The notes under the pieces: model-generated
What the model saw: the letters and a program-made list of their open reading frames with translations, nothing else
What the model was told of the DNA's origin: nothing
Database searches by the model: none
Shown here: positions 56,502 through 64,000 of the stretch, piece after piece
How positions within the stretch are numbered: the first letter of the stretch is position 1
How the letters are laid out: the number at the start of each line of letters is the position of its first letter
Made by a program: the position numbers and the translations under genes
NCBI RefSeq assembly: GCF_036013525.1
Contig: NZ_CP107853.1
Coordinates: 7,254,001-7,318,000, forward strand
DNA length: 64,000 bases
Source: Nonomuraea sp. NBC_00507
GTDB taxonomy: Bacteria; Actinomycetota; Actinomycetes; Streptosporangiales; Streptosporangiaceae
Direction: 5' to 3'

Positions 56502-56894
56502 CTACAGTTCGATGCTGGCGTTGAAGTGCGCCAGGCCCTCGGCGAAGGATGCCAGCTCCTGCCGGCTCCAGTCCTTCAGCACCGTGGCCAGGCCGCCGAG
56601 CCGGACGTCGCGCTCCGCCGCCACCCGCCGCAGTCCCTCGTCGGTGATGCGGAGCTTGCGCGCCATGCCACCCTCAGGGTCGGGGATGCGCTCGGCCAGG
56701 CCGCCGCGCAGCAGCACGGCCGTCTGCCGATTGACCGTGGAGGTGTCGAGCACGAACGCCTGCGCGAGCTGGCCGATCGACATCGGCCCCTCGGCCTCGA
56801 GCCGCCTGAGCAGGATGTAGCTGCTGCGTTCGAGCCGTTGCTCGGCGGGGCCGGCGGCGTACACATTGCGGGCGTCGCGGGCCGGACCCATCAC
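56502..56894 (-). CDS. MarR-family regulator, short N-terminus
   Basis: 130 residues from GTG/ATG at 56894/56891, overlapping the stop of the glycosyltransferase gene. HTH: PMSIGQLAQAFVLDTSTVNRQTAVLLRGGLAERI, wing DPEGGMARKLRITDEG. Relatives normally have about 15-20 further residues before RLERSSYILLRRLEAEGP, so the N-terminal dimerisation helix is short, either truncated or starting inside the upstream gene. Fourth gene of the GT-SGNH-GT operon by orientation and overlap. Confidence 0.82.
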   Translation of the reverse strand: MMGPARDARNVYAAGPAEQRLERSSYILLRRLEAEGPMSIGQLAQAFVLDTSTVNRQTAVLLRGGLAERIPDPEGGMARKLRITDEGLRRVAAERDVRLGGLATVLKDWSRQELASFAEGLAHFNASIEL

Positions 56895-58030
56895 GCCGCC
56901 GGGTGGCAGGAGGCGGCGGGGGAGCCCGCCAGGACGTCGCTGTAGTGGCCGAGCAGCTCCTCGCAGACGCTCACCCAGTCGCGCTCGCGCACGGACTGCC
57001 TGGCCTGCCGCGCCATGCGGGCACGCAGACCGGCGTCGGCGGCGAGCGCGGCGACGGCGGCGCGGAGCGCCGACGGCTCGCCGTGCGGATAGAGCAGGCC
57101 GTTGACGCCGGGTTCGACGAGGTCGAGCGGCCCGCCCGAGTCAGGCGCGACCACGGGCACGCCGGAGGCGAGCGCTTCCTGCACGGCCTGGCAGAAGGTC
57201 TCGTTGCTGCCGGTGTGCACGAAGACGTCGAGCGAGGCGAGGACGCGGGACAACTCGGCCCCGGTGCGCAGGCCGAAGAACTCCGCCTGCGGCAGCAGCC
57301 GCCGCAGCCGCCCCTCCATGGGGCCCGCCCCCACGACGGCCAGCCGGACTCCCGGCAGGTCGGCCAGCGCGGCCAGCAGCTGGGGCTGCTTCTCGGCGGC
57401 CAGGCGGCCCATGTAGCCGACGATGGTCTCGCCGCCAGGGGCGAGCCGGTCGCGCAGACGCCGGCAGCGATGGCCGGGGTGGAAGAGGCCGAGGTCGACG
57501 CCGCGCCCCCACAACGCCAGCCGGGGGATGCCGCGGCCGGCCAGCTCGTGCAGGGTCGGCGTGGACGGGACGAGGGTCCGGGCGGCACCGCGGTGCATGC
57601 GGCGCAGCCAGGACCAGATGATCGCGTCCCCGCAGCGTAGGCCGTACTGGCGGGCGAACCCCGCCAGATCGGTCTGGAACACGGCGACCGTCGGCACGCC
57701 GAGGCGGCGCGCGGCGGCCAGCCCGGCCCCGCCGAGCACGGCGGGCGAGGCGAGATGGACGAGGTCGGGCTTGAAGCCGGCCAGCGTGCGCGCGATGCCG
57801 CGGCCGGGCAGGCCGACCCTGACGGAGCGGTAGAACGGCAGCGTGAGGCTGGGGACCGGGTGGACGGGGAAGCCGGCGTACGCAGGGGGAGCGGGATCCG
57901 GGGCGATCACCAGGGCGTCGTGCCCGGTGGCGGCCAGGTGGTCAAGGATGCGGCACACCGAGTTCGTGACCCCGTTCACCTGGGGCAGGAACGACTCGGC
58001 CACGATGGCGACCCTCATGTCCTGTTTCAT
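56891..58030 (-). CDS. GT4 glycosyltransferase, MgtA/PimB-like alpha-mannosyltransferase type
   Basis: 379 residues from ATG 58030 (or 58018). N-domain opens RVAIVAESFLPQVNGVTNSVCRIL, a hallmark of MgtA-like GDP-mannose-dependent glycolipid mannosyltransferases; C-domain GYMGRLAAEKQPQLLAAL, FFGLRTGAELSRVLASLDVFVHTGSNETFCQAVQEALASGVPVVAPDSGGP holds the nucleotide-sugar EX7E-like pattern. Cytosolic face of membrane. Overlaps the end of the SGNH gene by about 90 bases and ends at the MarR start. Probably glycosylates a lipid or secondary metabolite. Confidence 0.88.
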   Translation of the reverse strand: MKQDMRVAIVAESFLPQVNGVTNSVCRILDHLAATGHDALVIAPDPAPPAYAGFPVHPVPSLTLPFYRSVRVGLPGRGIARTLAGFKPDLVHLASPAVLGGAGLAAARRLGVPTVAVFQTDLAGFARQYGLRCGDAIIWSWLRRMHRGAARTLVPSTPTLHELAGRGIPRLALWGRGVDLGLFHPGHRCRRLRDRLAPGGETIVGYMGRLAAEKQPQLLAALADLPGVRLAVVGAGPMEGRLRRLLPQAEFFGLRTGAELSRVLASLDVFVHTGSNETFCQAVQEALASGVPVVAPDSGGPLDLVEPGVNGLLYPHGEPSALRAAVAALAADAGLRARMARQARQSVRERDWVSVCEELLGHYSDVLAGSPAASCHPAA

Positions 58031-58835
58031 CCCGTTCCAGAGCGACGTGCAGGTCACCGGCAGTCGCCCGTTGGGCGAATTCCCCGGCAACCCCATCCCT
58101 GTCGACCTGCGCCCAGAGCTCCCTCGCGATGAGCACCGTGAAGGCGGGCAGGAAGTCCCAGCTGCGCCGCGCCAGCCAGGCGGTGCCCGCGGTGGCCAGC
58201 CAGAACGCGCTCGCCCACGCGCTCGGCTCGGCGCCGGTCGGCTCCGGGGCGGGCGGCCGCACGGCGAGGCCGCGTGCGCCTAACTCGGCGGCGGCGAGCC
58301 GGGCGAGACTGCGGTGGCCGCGTTCGCTGGGGTGCATGCGGTCGACGCTCCACATGCCCGGCTCGTACAACGCGGGATGCCGGGCGAGGTCCAGGTGCGC
58401 GGTCCCGTGGCCGTGGGACAGGCCCGCCACGATCGTGTTGATGACGTGGATGCGGCGGGCGAGGGGGCGGCGCAGCAACGCCGGGATCCGCAACATCAGG
58501 CCCGGATCGGGCAGGGTGGCGGTCACCACGGTGATCCGGTCCGCGCTCAGCCGTGTCACCAGGTGCTCCAGATCGGCGGCGATCTCCGCGGGCCGGAAGT
58601 CGCCGCGCAGCGTGTCGTTCACGCCGACCAGCACGGTGACGACGGACGGGCGCAGGGCCAGAGCGCGCGGCAGCTGGTCGTGCACGACGTCGTGGACGCG
58701 GGCGCCGCAGGCGGCGAGGTTGGTCAACTCGGCGGGGGCCAGCGACTCGGCCAGCAGGCCGGCCCAGCCGCGCCCGGGCACGGAGTCGCCCAGGCCGACC
58801 GTGACGGAGTCGCCCAGGGCGGCGATGCGGATCAT
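57942..58835 (-). CDS. SGNH/GDSL hydrolase
   Basis: 297 residues from ATG 58835. Blocks: I IAALGDSVTVGLGD (Ser), II GARVHDVVHDQLPRAL with Gly, III VLVGVNDTLRG (Asn), V WSVDRMHPSERGHRSLA (Asp, His). Catalytic set is complete, so it is an esterase or acyl hydrolase, likely deacylating a sugar or lipid intermediate. No signal peptide; cytoplasmic. The stop lies inside the following glycosyltransferase gene, so the last 30 residues, a charged low-complexity tail, are of doubtful function. Middle gene of the GT-SGNH-GT operon; starts four bases within the upstream GT. Confidence 0.88.
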   Translation of the reverse strand: MIRIAALGDSVTVGLGDSVPGRGWAGLLAESLAPAELTNLAACGARVHDVVHDQLPRALALRPSVVTVLVGVNDTLRGDFRPAEIAADLEHLVTRLSADRITVVTATLPDPGLMLRIPALLRRPLARRIHVINTIVAGLSHGHGTAHLDLARHPALYEPGMWSVDRMHPSERGHRSLARLAAAELGARGLAVRPPAPEPTGAEPSAWASAFWLATAGTAWLARRSWDFLPAFTVLIARELWAQVDRDGVAGEFAQRATAGDLHVALERDETGHEGRHRGRVVPAPGERGHELGVPHP

Positions 58836-59956
58836 CGCACCTCCGTGTCGATCACGCTGTGCGCCCGCAGGAATCCCTGGACCGCCGCGGGCCAGCCGTA
58901 CCGTTCGGCCTGAGCACGCGCCATCGAGCGCCGGGCCGGATCGGACAGGAGGGTCTCGATCGCGTCCGCGTAAGCGGCCGGGTCGTCGCGTACCGCCGCT
59001 CCCGCCGGGCCGACGACCTCCGGCAGGGCGCTGTCGCGGGACACCACGACCGGGGTCCCGCTGGCGAGCGCCTCCAGCGCGGCCAGGCCGAAGGTCTCCA
59101 CCGGCCCGGGCGCGACGGACAGGTCTGCGGTGGCGAGCAGCGCGGACAGCTCCTGCCGGTCGGCCACGTGGCCGAGGAAGCGCACCGGCAGCCCCTCCGC
59201 CTGGCGCGCCAGCCGGGGCCGCAGTGGCCCGTCCCCGGCCACCACGAGCACCGCGGGCAGGCCCCGGCGGCGCAGCTCCGCCAGGGCCCGGATGGAGCGG
59301 TCCGGCCGTTTCTCCGGCGACAGCCGCCCGCAGTGGACCAGCAGCGGCTGACCGGGCGCGGCCAGGCGCGCACGCAGGCCGCGGTCGAAGCGCCCCGGGC
59401 CGAACGTGGTGAGGTCCACCCCGAGCGGCACGCGGACCAGGTTCGGCACGCCGAGCCTGGTGAACTCGGCCGCGGCCCAGCCGGTCGTGCACACCACGGT
59501 GTCGAAGGCGGCGGCCGTCGCGCGGTTGAGCGGGTCGGCGAGCCGGCCGAGGGGGCCGTACATGCGCAGCAACGCCGACAGGCTCTCGTGCGAGACCATG
59601 ACCGAGCGCACGCCGGCGGCCCGCGCCCACGCGCCCGTCCACCGCAGCGTGGTGCGGTCGGACACCTCCAGCCGGTCGGGCGCCAGCTCCTCCAGCAGCC
59701 GGCGCAGCCTCCGCCGGCCGGTGATGACCCGGTAGCCGCCGAGACCCGGCACCACCGGGCCGGGCAGGGTGATCACCCTCCCGGCAGGGGTGAGCTCGTC
59801 GCCGGCGCTCGCTCCCGGCGTGATCAGAACGGGCTCGTGGCCCGCCGCCGCGTATCCGGCGCCGAGCTCGTGCAGGGCGGTACGCAGCCCGCCCGACGTA
59901 GAAGTGACGAAGTTCGCTACCCGAACGATGCGCACACCGGATTGCTTGCCGGGCAC
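58832..59956 (-). CDS. GT4 family glycosyltransferase
   Basis: 374 residues from GTG 59956 (GTG 59935 also possible). N-domain RIVRVANFVTSTSGGLRTALHELGAGYAAAGHEPVLITPG, C-domain LVHCGRLSPEKRPDRSIRALAELRRRG, VRFLGHVADRQELSALLATADLSVAPGPVETFGLAALEALASGTPVVVS with the family E-x7-E pattern. Nucleotide-sugar-dependent retaining transferase acting on a lipid or small acceptor. First gene of the operon with the SGNH hydrolase and a second GT, joined by ATGA overlaps; the set suggests assembly and trimming of an acylated glycolipid. Confidence 0.9.
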   Translation of the reverse strand: MPGKQSGVRIVRVANFVTSTSGGLRTALHELGAGYAAAGHEPVLITPGASAGDELTPAGRVITLPGPVVPGLGGYRVITGRRRLRRLLEELAPDRLEVSDRTTLRWTGAWARAAGVRSVMVSHESLSALLRMYGPLGRLADPLNRATAAAFDTVVCTTGWAAAEFTRLGVPNLVRVPLGVDLTTFGPGRFDRGLRARLAAPGQPLLVHCGRLSPEKRPDRSIRALAELRRRGLPAVLVVAGDGPLRPRLARQAEGLPVRFLGHVADRQELSALLATADLSVAPGPVETFGLAALEALASGTPVVVSRDSALPEVVGPAGAAVRDDPAAYADAIETLLSDPARRSMARAQAERYGWPAAVQGFLRAHSVIDTEVR

Positions 59957-59969
59957 CCGTCCTAACGCG

Positions 59970-62900
59970 CTAATTCAGCATGAACCTGTCCATAATGGTG
60001 TTCAACGGACGCTCCGCGACCTTGTCGATGACCATCGCGGCGCCTACCGAGAACAGCGCGATCGGCCACGCCACCGGGCCGAGCGGCGTGGAGCCGAAGA
60101 AGTGGCTGAGGCCGGGCGTCTGCACGATCGCGGCCAGCGCCACCGCCGAGCCCACGGCGCTCAGCAGCACGGTCCGGTCCCGTCCCGCGGTCTGCACCGT
60201 CTGGGCCAGCTGGGTGCCGACGAGCGCGACCAGCCCGACCGTGCGCGCTCGCGCCGGTGTGCCGGTGAACTTGGCCAGCGTCCACCCGATCCCCGCGCCG
60301 AGCGACGTGATCACGGCACGCCGGGCGATGTCACGCGTGAGCGCCTGGCCCAGCGAGCTTTCCGGACCCTCCTGCAACAGGTTCGCCGCCTCCTCGGGCG
60401 AGGGGGCGCGCAGCGCGATGGCCAGCGCGGGCGCCAGGTCCGTGAGCATGTTGACCAGCAGCAGCTGGCGGGCCGACAGCGGGGAGGAGCCGGCGGCAAG
60501 CGCGCCGAGCAGGGTGAAGCCGATCTCGCCCAGGTTGCCGCCCACCAGGATGGCCAGCGCCTCGCGGACCGAGGCCCACATGGCGCGGCCCTCCGCCAGC
60601 GCCGAGACGATGGTCTCCAGCCGGTCGTCGCTCACGATGATGTCGGCGGCGGCCCGCGCCGCCGGGGTGCCGGTGAGGCCCAGCGCGATGCCGACGTCGG
60701 CCAGCCGGATCCCGGCGGCGTCGTTCGCGCCGTCGCCGGTCATCGCCACCACCTTGCCGATCCGCTGGAACGAGCGCACGACCCGGACCTTCTGCTCCGG
60801 CGTGCAGCGGGCCACCACGTCGACGGAGGGCAGCCGCTCGTCCAGCTCCGTGTCGTCCAGGGCGTCCAGCTCCGCGCCGGTGAGCACCCGTGGCTCGGCC
60901 TCGATCAGCTCGGCGGCGATGGCGCTGGCCGTGCTGGGATGATCTCCGGTGATCATGACGATCTGCACGCCGGCCGCGCGCAGGCGGGTCACGGCCGGGC
61001 TGGCGGTGTGCCGCACCACGTCGGCCAGGCCGAGCAGCCCGGCGAAGGTCAGGTCGGCCACGTCGCCGTCGTCGAGATCGTCGCGCCCCGTCACCGGGCG
61101 TTCGGCCACGGCCAGCACGCGGTGCCCGGAGGCGGCCAGACGCTCGACGTGTTCCTCGACGCGGTGCCGTTCCTTGTCGTCCAGAGGGCGCTCCTGGCCG
61201 TTCACCCGTACGCGGGTGCAGCGCGGCAGCACGGTCTCGGGCGCGCCCTTGACGCTGAGCAGCCTGGTCCGCCCGTTCTTGCCGAGGGTGGCGTGGAAAC
61301 CCCTGGACGGCTCGAACGGCAGCGCCGCCAGCTCACGCCAGCCGTGCACCCCCGTTCTGCGGCTCACCCCGGCGGCCTCGGCGCCGGCGGCGACGGCCGC
61401 GTCGGTCAGGTGGCTGTGCTCGCCGTTGCCCTCCCGGCGGGGCGTCGCGCGCAGTCCGGTGGCCAGGACCGTGTCGAGATCGCCCAGCCTCCGCACGGAC
61501 ACCTCGCGGCGGGCGTCGCAGACGCGGGTCAGCCGGATCTCGCCCGCGGTCAGCGTGCCCGTCTTGTCGAAGCACAGCACCTGGACCCGGCCGAGCGCCT
61601 CGATGGTCCGCGGATCGCGTACGTGCACGCCGTGCGCCGACAGCCGGCGGGTCGCCGCCAGCTGCGCCGCGCTGACCAGCAGCGGAAGCCCTTCGGGCAC
61701 CGCGGCCACGGCGAGGCTGACGCCCTCGGCGAGCGCCTGGCGCAGAGGCCGGCCGCGCACCAGGCCGGCCAGCGTCAGCACCGCCGCCGCACCGCCGGCG
61801 ATCGGCGTGGTGGCCCGGGTGATCCGCGCCAGCCGGTCGGCCACCCCGCTGCGCGGGGCGCGCTCCTCGGCGGCGGCCAGGGCGCGGCCCGTCTCCGTGG
61901 CCTCACCCACGGCCACCACCACGGCCGTGGCCGTGCCGGCCGCGATCGAGGTTCCCTCGTACAGCATGGAGCGCCGATCGGCCACGTCCCTGGCGAAGAC
62001 CGGCGCGGCGTTCTTGGCCACGGGGAGGGACTCCCCGGTCAACGCCGACTCGTCGGCCTCGAGCCCGACCGCCGCCACGATCCGGCAGTCGGCGGGCACC
62101 ACCTGGCCCGCCGAGAGCACCACCACGTCGCCGGGGACCAGGTCGCGGGCGTCGGCGTCGTGTTCCTCGCCGTGACGCAGGACCCGCGCGCGGACGCGTA
62201 CGTGCCCGGCCAGCTCGGCCAGCGTGCGCGCGGTGGCCACCCGCTGCACGCCGCCGGCCAGCGCCGACAGCCCCATCACGCCGGAGACCAGGGCCGCGTC
62301 CACGACAGAGCCCACCGCGGCCGAGCCCACCGCGCCGGCCGCGAGCACGGGCGTGAACGGGTTGGCCAGCTCCGCCGCCGTCTCGCGCAGCAGCGACGGC
62401 CGCCTGCCGTTGGCGGCGACCGGTGTCCGCCTGCGCGCCGCCTCCCCTTCGCTCAGCCCGCCAGGGCCGGTGTCCAGCTCGCGCAGCACCGTCTCGACCG
62501 GCATCGCGTGCCACGGCCGCGGATCGGCCGGAGTGAGGGCGGGCGTCAGCGTGGTACGCCAGGCACGCCAGGCGCCGTGGCCCATCGACAGGCAGGTCGC
62601 GACGTGCATCGCCGTCAGGGCGTTGCCCGCAGAGCGCGGGGCGGGAGAGGTGAGGGCGAACAGGGCGCCCACGCCGGTGCCGCCGCGGGCCAGCCGCACC
62701 CCGCCGGCGGCCACCTCGCGTGCCGCCGGGATGGCGGCGATCAGCGCGACCAGAGGCCGCAGATCGTCGTCGAGCAGCAGATGGGCGCCCCAGGGAGGCG
62801 GGGCCGGGGCGCCGGCCGCCGAGCCGGTGCGGGCCCCCGGGGTGACCCCGGCTCCGCAGTCGGCCTGCGCCAGGGCCTGGGGGTCGGAGGACACCAGCAG

Positions 62901-64000
62901 CACGCCCGCCCCGCCGGCCTGCAGCTCCCGCACCCGCTCCGCGCCCGCACCGGGCCGCACGATCACGCGCAGCCCGGCCTTGCGCGCGGCCGCCACGGCC
63001 GCCTCCGCGTCCGGCGAGCGCTGCCGCACGGTCTCGGCGCTCGCCTGCTTCTCGCCGTCGCGGGTCAGGGTGAGCCGCCGGCCGCGGGCCCGCAGCCGCC
63101 ACGGCCCCTCCTCCTGCGCGGCCTCCGGCCGGTCGGGGTCGAACAGCCGGTAGAGCCACGTGGCGATCTCCTCATGGTCGGCGCCGGGCGCGGGCCGCAC
63201 CTCGCCGATCGCACTGCGTGGCGACAGCAGGACGTCCTCGTCGAACACGACCGTGTCGATCCGGTCCAGGCGCCGCAGCGCCGCGCGGTCGGCGATCACC
63301 ACGCCGCGGCGCGACAACACGAAGCCCAGCTCGGCCGCGAACGTTTCGCGTCCCGCGAACGCCGGCTTGGGCGTGCAGATCATCGCCGTCTGCAGGCCGC
63401 GCCGGGCGTTCATGCTCAGCAGCGAGCCGACCAGGCCGCCCAGCGGCGCACCGGCGAGCAACTGGTCGGCGTAGCGGTCGGCGGGGCCGGGCGGCAGCGG
63501 GACGGGCCGCTCGGCGGGGACCGCGGAGGCGGCGGCCTGCTCCGGCGTCCCGGTCAGGCGCTCGTGCACCGCCTGCCACGCGCTGTCCACGGCGTGGTTC
63601 TCCCTGATCTGCACCAGACGCTGGGCCGTGTCGACCACCAGCCCCGTCAGGCCGGGCGCCAGCCCTTTCACGGCGGCGCTCGCCACCGGCAGCCACGTCC
63701 TCAGCGCGGGAAGGGGGATCGCGTCGTCGATCGCGTCGCGGAGCCGCGGCAGGTTGTCGACCAACGACACCAGGCCGGCGACCTCCCCGGGCAGCGGGGT
63801 GCGGTGGAGGAGCCACTCCACGCCGGTCGCCGCGATGCCGCCCAGGTCCGCCGCCAGGACCAGCCCGGGCGGCGGTTCGGCGGCCACCCGCGACCCGGCC
63901 TTGGCCTCCGCCTCCTCCAGCGCCCTCATCAGCTCGGCGGTGTCGGCGGGCGGGTCGTCCAGCGCCACGATCGCCCGGCTCAGCGGCACGTTGACCCGGG
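59970..64000 (-). CDS. Cation-transporting P-type ATPase, CtpI-like (partial, 5' end beyond window)
   Basis: At least 1,340 residues, much longer than ordinary P-type ATPases, as in mycobacterial CtpI. The visible N-terminal third is a degenerate ATPase-like copy (TPKPAFAGRETFAAELGFVLSRRGVVIAD, IDTVVFDEDVLLS lacking the DKTGT Asp motif). The functional half has the phosphorylation site CFDKTGTLTAGEIR, TGES actuator loop ESALTGESLPV, KGAPETVLP, MITGDHPSTA and GDGANDAAGIRLADVG, and C-terminal helices. The frame is open through the window edge with coding bias (RVNVPLSRAIVALD), so the start lies outside. Ion not predictable; no CPx motif seen in the part present. Confidence 0.9.
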   Translation of the reverse strand, partial: RVNVPLSRAIVALDDPPADTAELMRALEEAEAKAGSRVAAEPPPGLVLAADLGGIAATGVEWLLHRTPLPGEVAGLVSLVDNLPRLRDAIDDAIPLPALRTWLPVASAAVKGLAPGLTGLVVDTAQRLVQIRENHAVDSAWQAVHERLTGTPEQAAASAVPAERPVPLPPGPADRYADQLLAGAPLGGLVGSLLSMNARRGLQTAMICTPKPAFAGRETFAAELGFVLSRRGVVIADRAALRRLDRIDTVVFDEDVLLSPRSAIGEVRPAPGADHEEIATWLYRLFDPDRPEAAQEEGPWRLRARGRRLTLTRDGEKQASAETVRQRSPDAEAAVAAARKAGLRVIVRPGAGAERVRELQAGGAGVLLVSSDPQALAQADCGAGVTPGARTGSAAGAPAPPPWGAHLLLDDDLRPLVALIAAIPAAREVAAGGVRLARGGTGVGALFALTSPAPRSAGNALTAMHVATCLSMGHGAWRAWRTTLTPALTPADPRPWHAMPVETVLRELDTGPGGLSEGEAARRRTPVAANGRRPSLLRETAAELANPFTPVLAAGAVGSAAVGSVVDAALVSGVMGLSALAGGVQRVATARTLAELAGHVRVRARVLRHGEEHDADARDLVPGDVVVLSAGQVVPADCRIVAAVGLEADESALTGESLPVAKNAAPVFARDVADRRSMLYEGTSIAAGTATAVVVAVGEATETGRALAAAEERAPRSGVADRLARITRATTPIAGGAAAVLTLAGLVRGRPLRQALAEGVSLAVAAVPEGLPLLVSAAQLAATRRLSAHGVHVRDPRTIEALGRVQVLCFDKTGTLTAGEIRLTRVCDARREVSVRRLGDLDTVLATGLRATPRREGNGEHSHLTDAAVAAGAEAAGVSRRTGVHGWRELAALPFEPSRGFHATLGKNGRTRLLSVKGAPETVLPRCTRVRVNGQERPLDDKERHRVEEHVERLAASGHRVLAVAERPVTGRDDLDDGDVADLTFAGLLGLADVVRHTASPAVTRLRAAGVQIVMITGDHPSTASAIAAELIEAEPRVLTGAELDALDDTELDERLPSVDVVARCTPEQKVRVVRSFQRIGKVVAMTGDGANDAAGIRLADVGIALGLTGTPAARAAADIIVSDDRLETIVSALAEGRAMWASVREALAILVGGNLGEIGFTLLGALAAGSSPLSARQLLLVNMLTDLAPALAIALRAPSPEEAANLLQEGPESSLGQALTRDIARRAVITSLGAGIGWTLAKFTGTPARARTVGLVALVGTQLAQTVQTAGRDRTVLLSAVGSAVALAAIVQTPGLSHFFGSTPLGPVAWPIALFSVGAAMVIDKVAERPLNTIMDRFMLN

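Overview
The window is very GC-rich with strong third-position G/C bias, lacks phage or transposon genes, and carries actinobacterial signatures: an ECF42-type sigma factor, F420-type luciferase-like oxidoreductase, ornithine-lipid acyltransferases, TIGR04222 membrane protein, two soluble P450s, a CtpI-like giant P-type ATPase and many MarR regulators. It looks like the chromosomal accessory part of a filamentous actinomycete. Protein style suggests Streptosporangiales, perhaps Nonomuraea-like, but that is inference. No tRNA, rRNA, CRISPR array, PKS or NRPS was seen.

Layout. 0-3 kb: the end of a peptide-type ABC importer (permease, lipoprotein). 3-5 kb: an OlsB/OlsA-like ornithine-lipid pair. 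5-8 kb: a BBE-type flavoenzyme, an iron-box-controlled siderophore-binding lipoprotein and a YfcE-type phosphoesterase. 8-12 kb: ECF42 sigma factor with a stump of its usual DGPF partner, then a large NB-ARC LuxR regulator. 12-16 kb: a complete ribose-type sugar ABC operon whose last intercistronic gap is a tandem array of four-residue micro-ORFs. 16-17 kb: MarR regulator and a broken nucleotidyltransferase. 17-21 kb: a tightly overlapping four-gene operon (adenylate-forming enzyme, small dimeric-barrel protein, YghO-type GNAT, Acg-type nitroreductase). 21-25 kb: HTH_42 protein; an HTH-hydrolase-DUF4180 operon behind a palindrome; Rsm22 methyltransferase. 25-30 kb: hydrolase, P450, MarR and a divergent luciferase-hemerythrin fusion, with paired operators between the last two. 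30-34 kb: TetR, isoprenyl transferase, Cys-cluster pentapeptide-repeat protein and a prolyl oligopeptidase broken twice. 34-40 kb: SMP-30 lactonase, NAD(P)-binding protein, EamA exporter and MarR with three operators, PrmC-like methyltransferase, secreted phytase-like esterase. 40-44 kb: GH65 phosphorylase plus beta-phosphoglucomutase, with GH65 running in frame into an XRE-PNPOx protein, then a VOC protein. 44-51 kb: TIGR04222 protein, polysaccharide-export-type permease, lipoprotein, XRE-cupin regulator, a thioredoxin-reductase-like/methyltransferase fusion and ManA. 51-54 kb: a compact operon of a cucumopine-synthase-like protein, a DAO-type flavin oxidase and a P450. 54-64 kb: BON/SRPBCC protein, carboxymuconolactone decarboxylase, MarR, a GT-SGNH-GT operon and the 3' part of a CtpI-like ATPase.

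Two operons look like uncharacterised small-molecule pathways: 51.1-54.4 kb and 18.0-21.1 kb. The window also shows several gene breaks that look like short out-of-frame deletions (near 9.35, 16.63, 32.44, 33.86 and 40.47 kb) and many minisatellite-like repeats with periods that are multiples of three inside genes. Either this region is decaying by replication slippage or the assembly has collapsed some GC-rich segments; long-read resequencing would separate the two.
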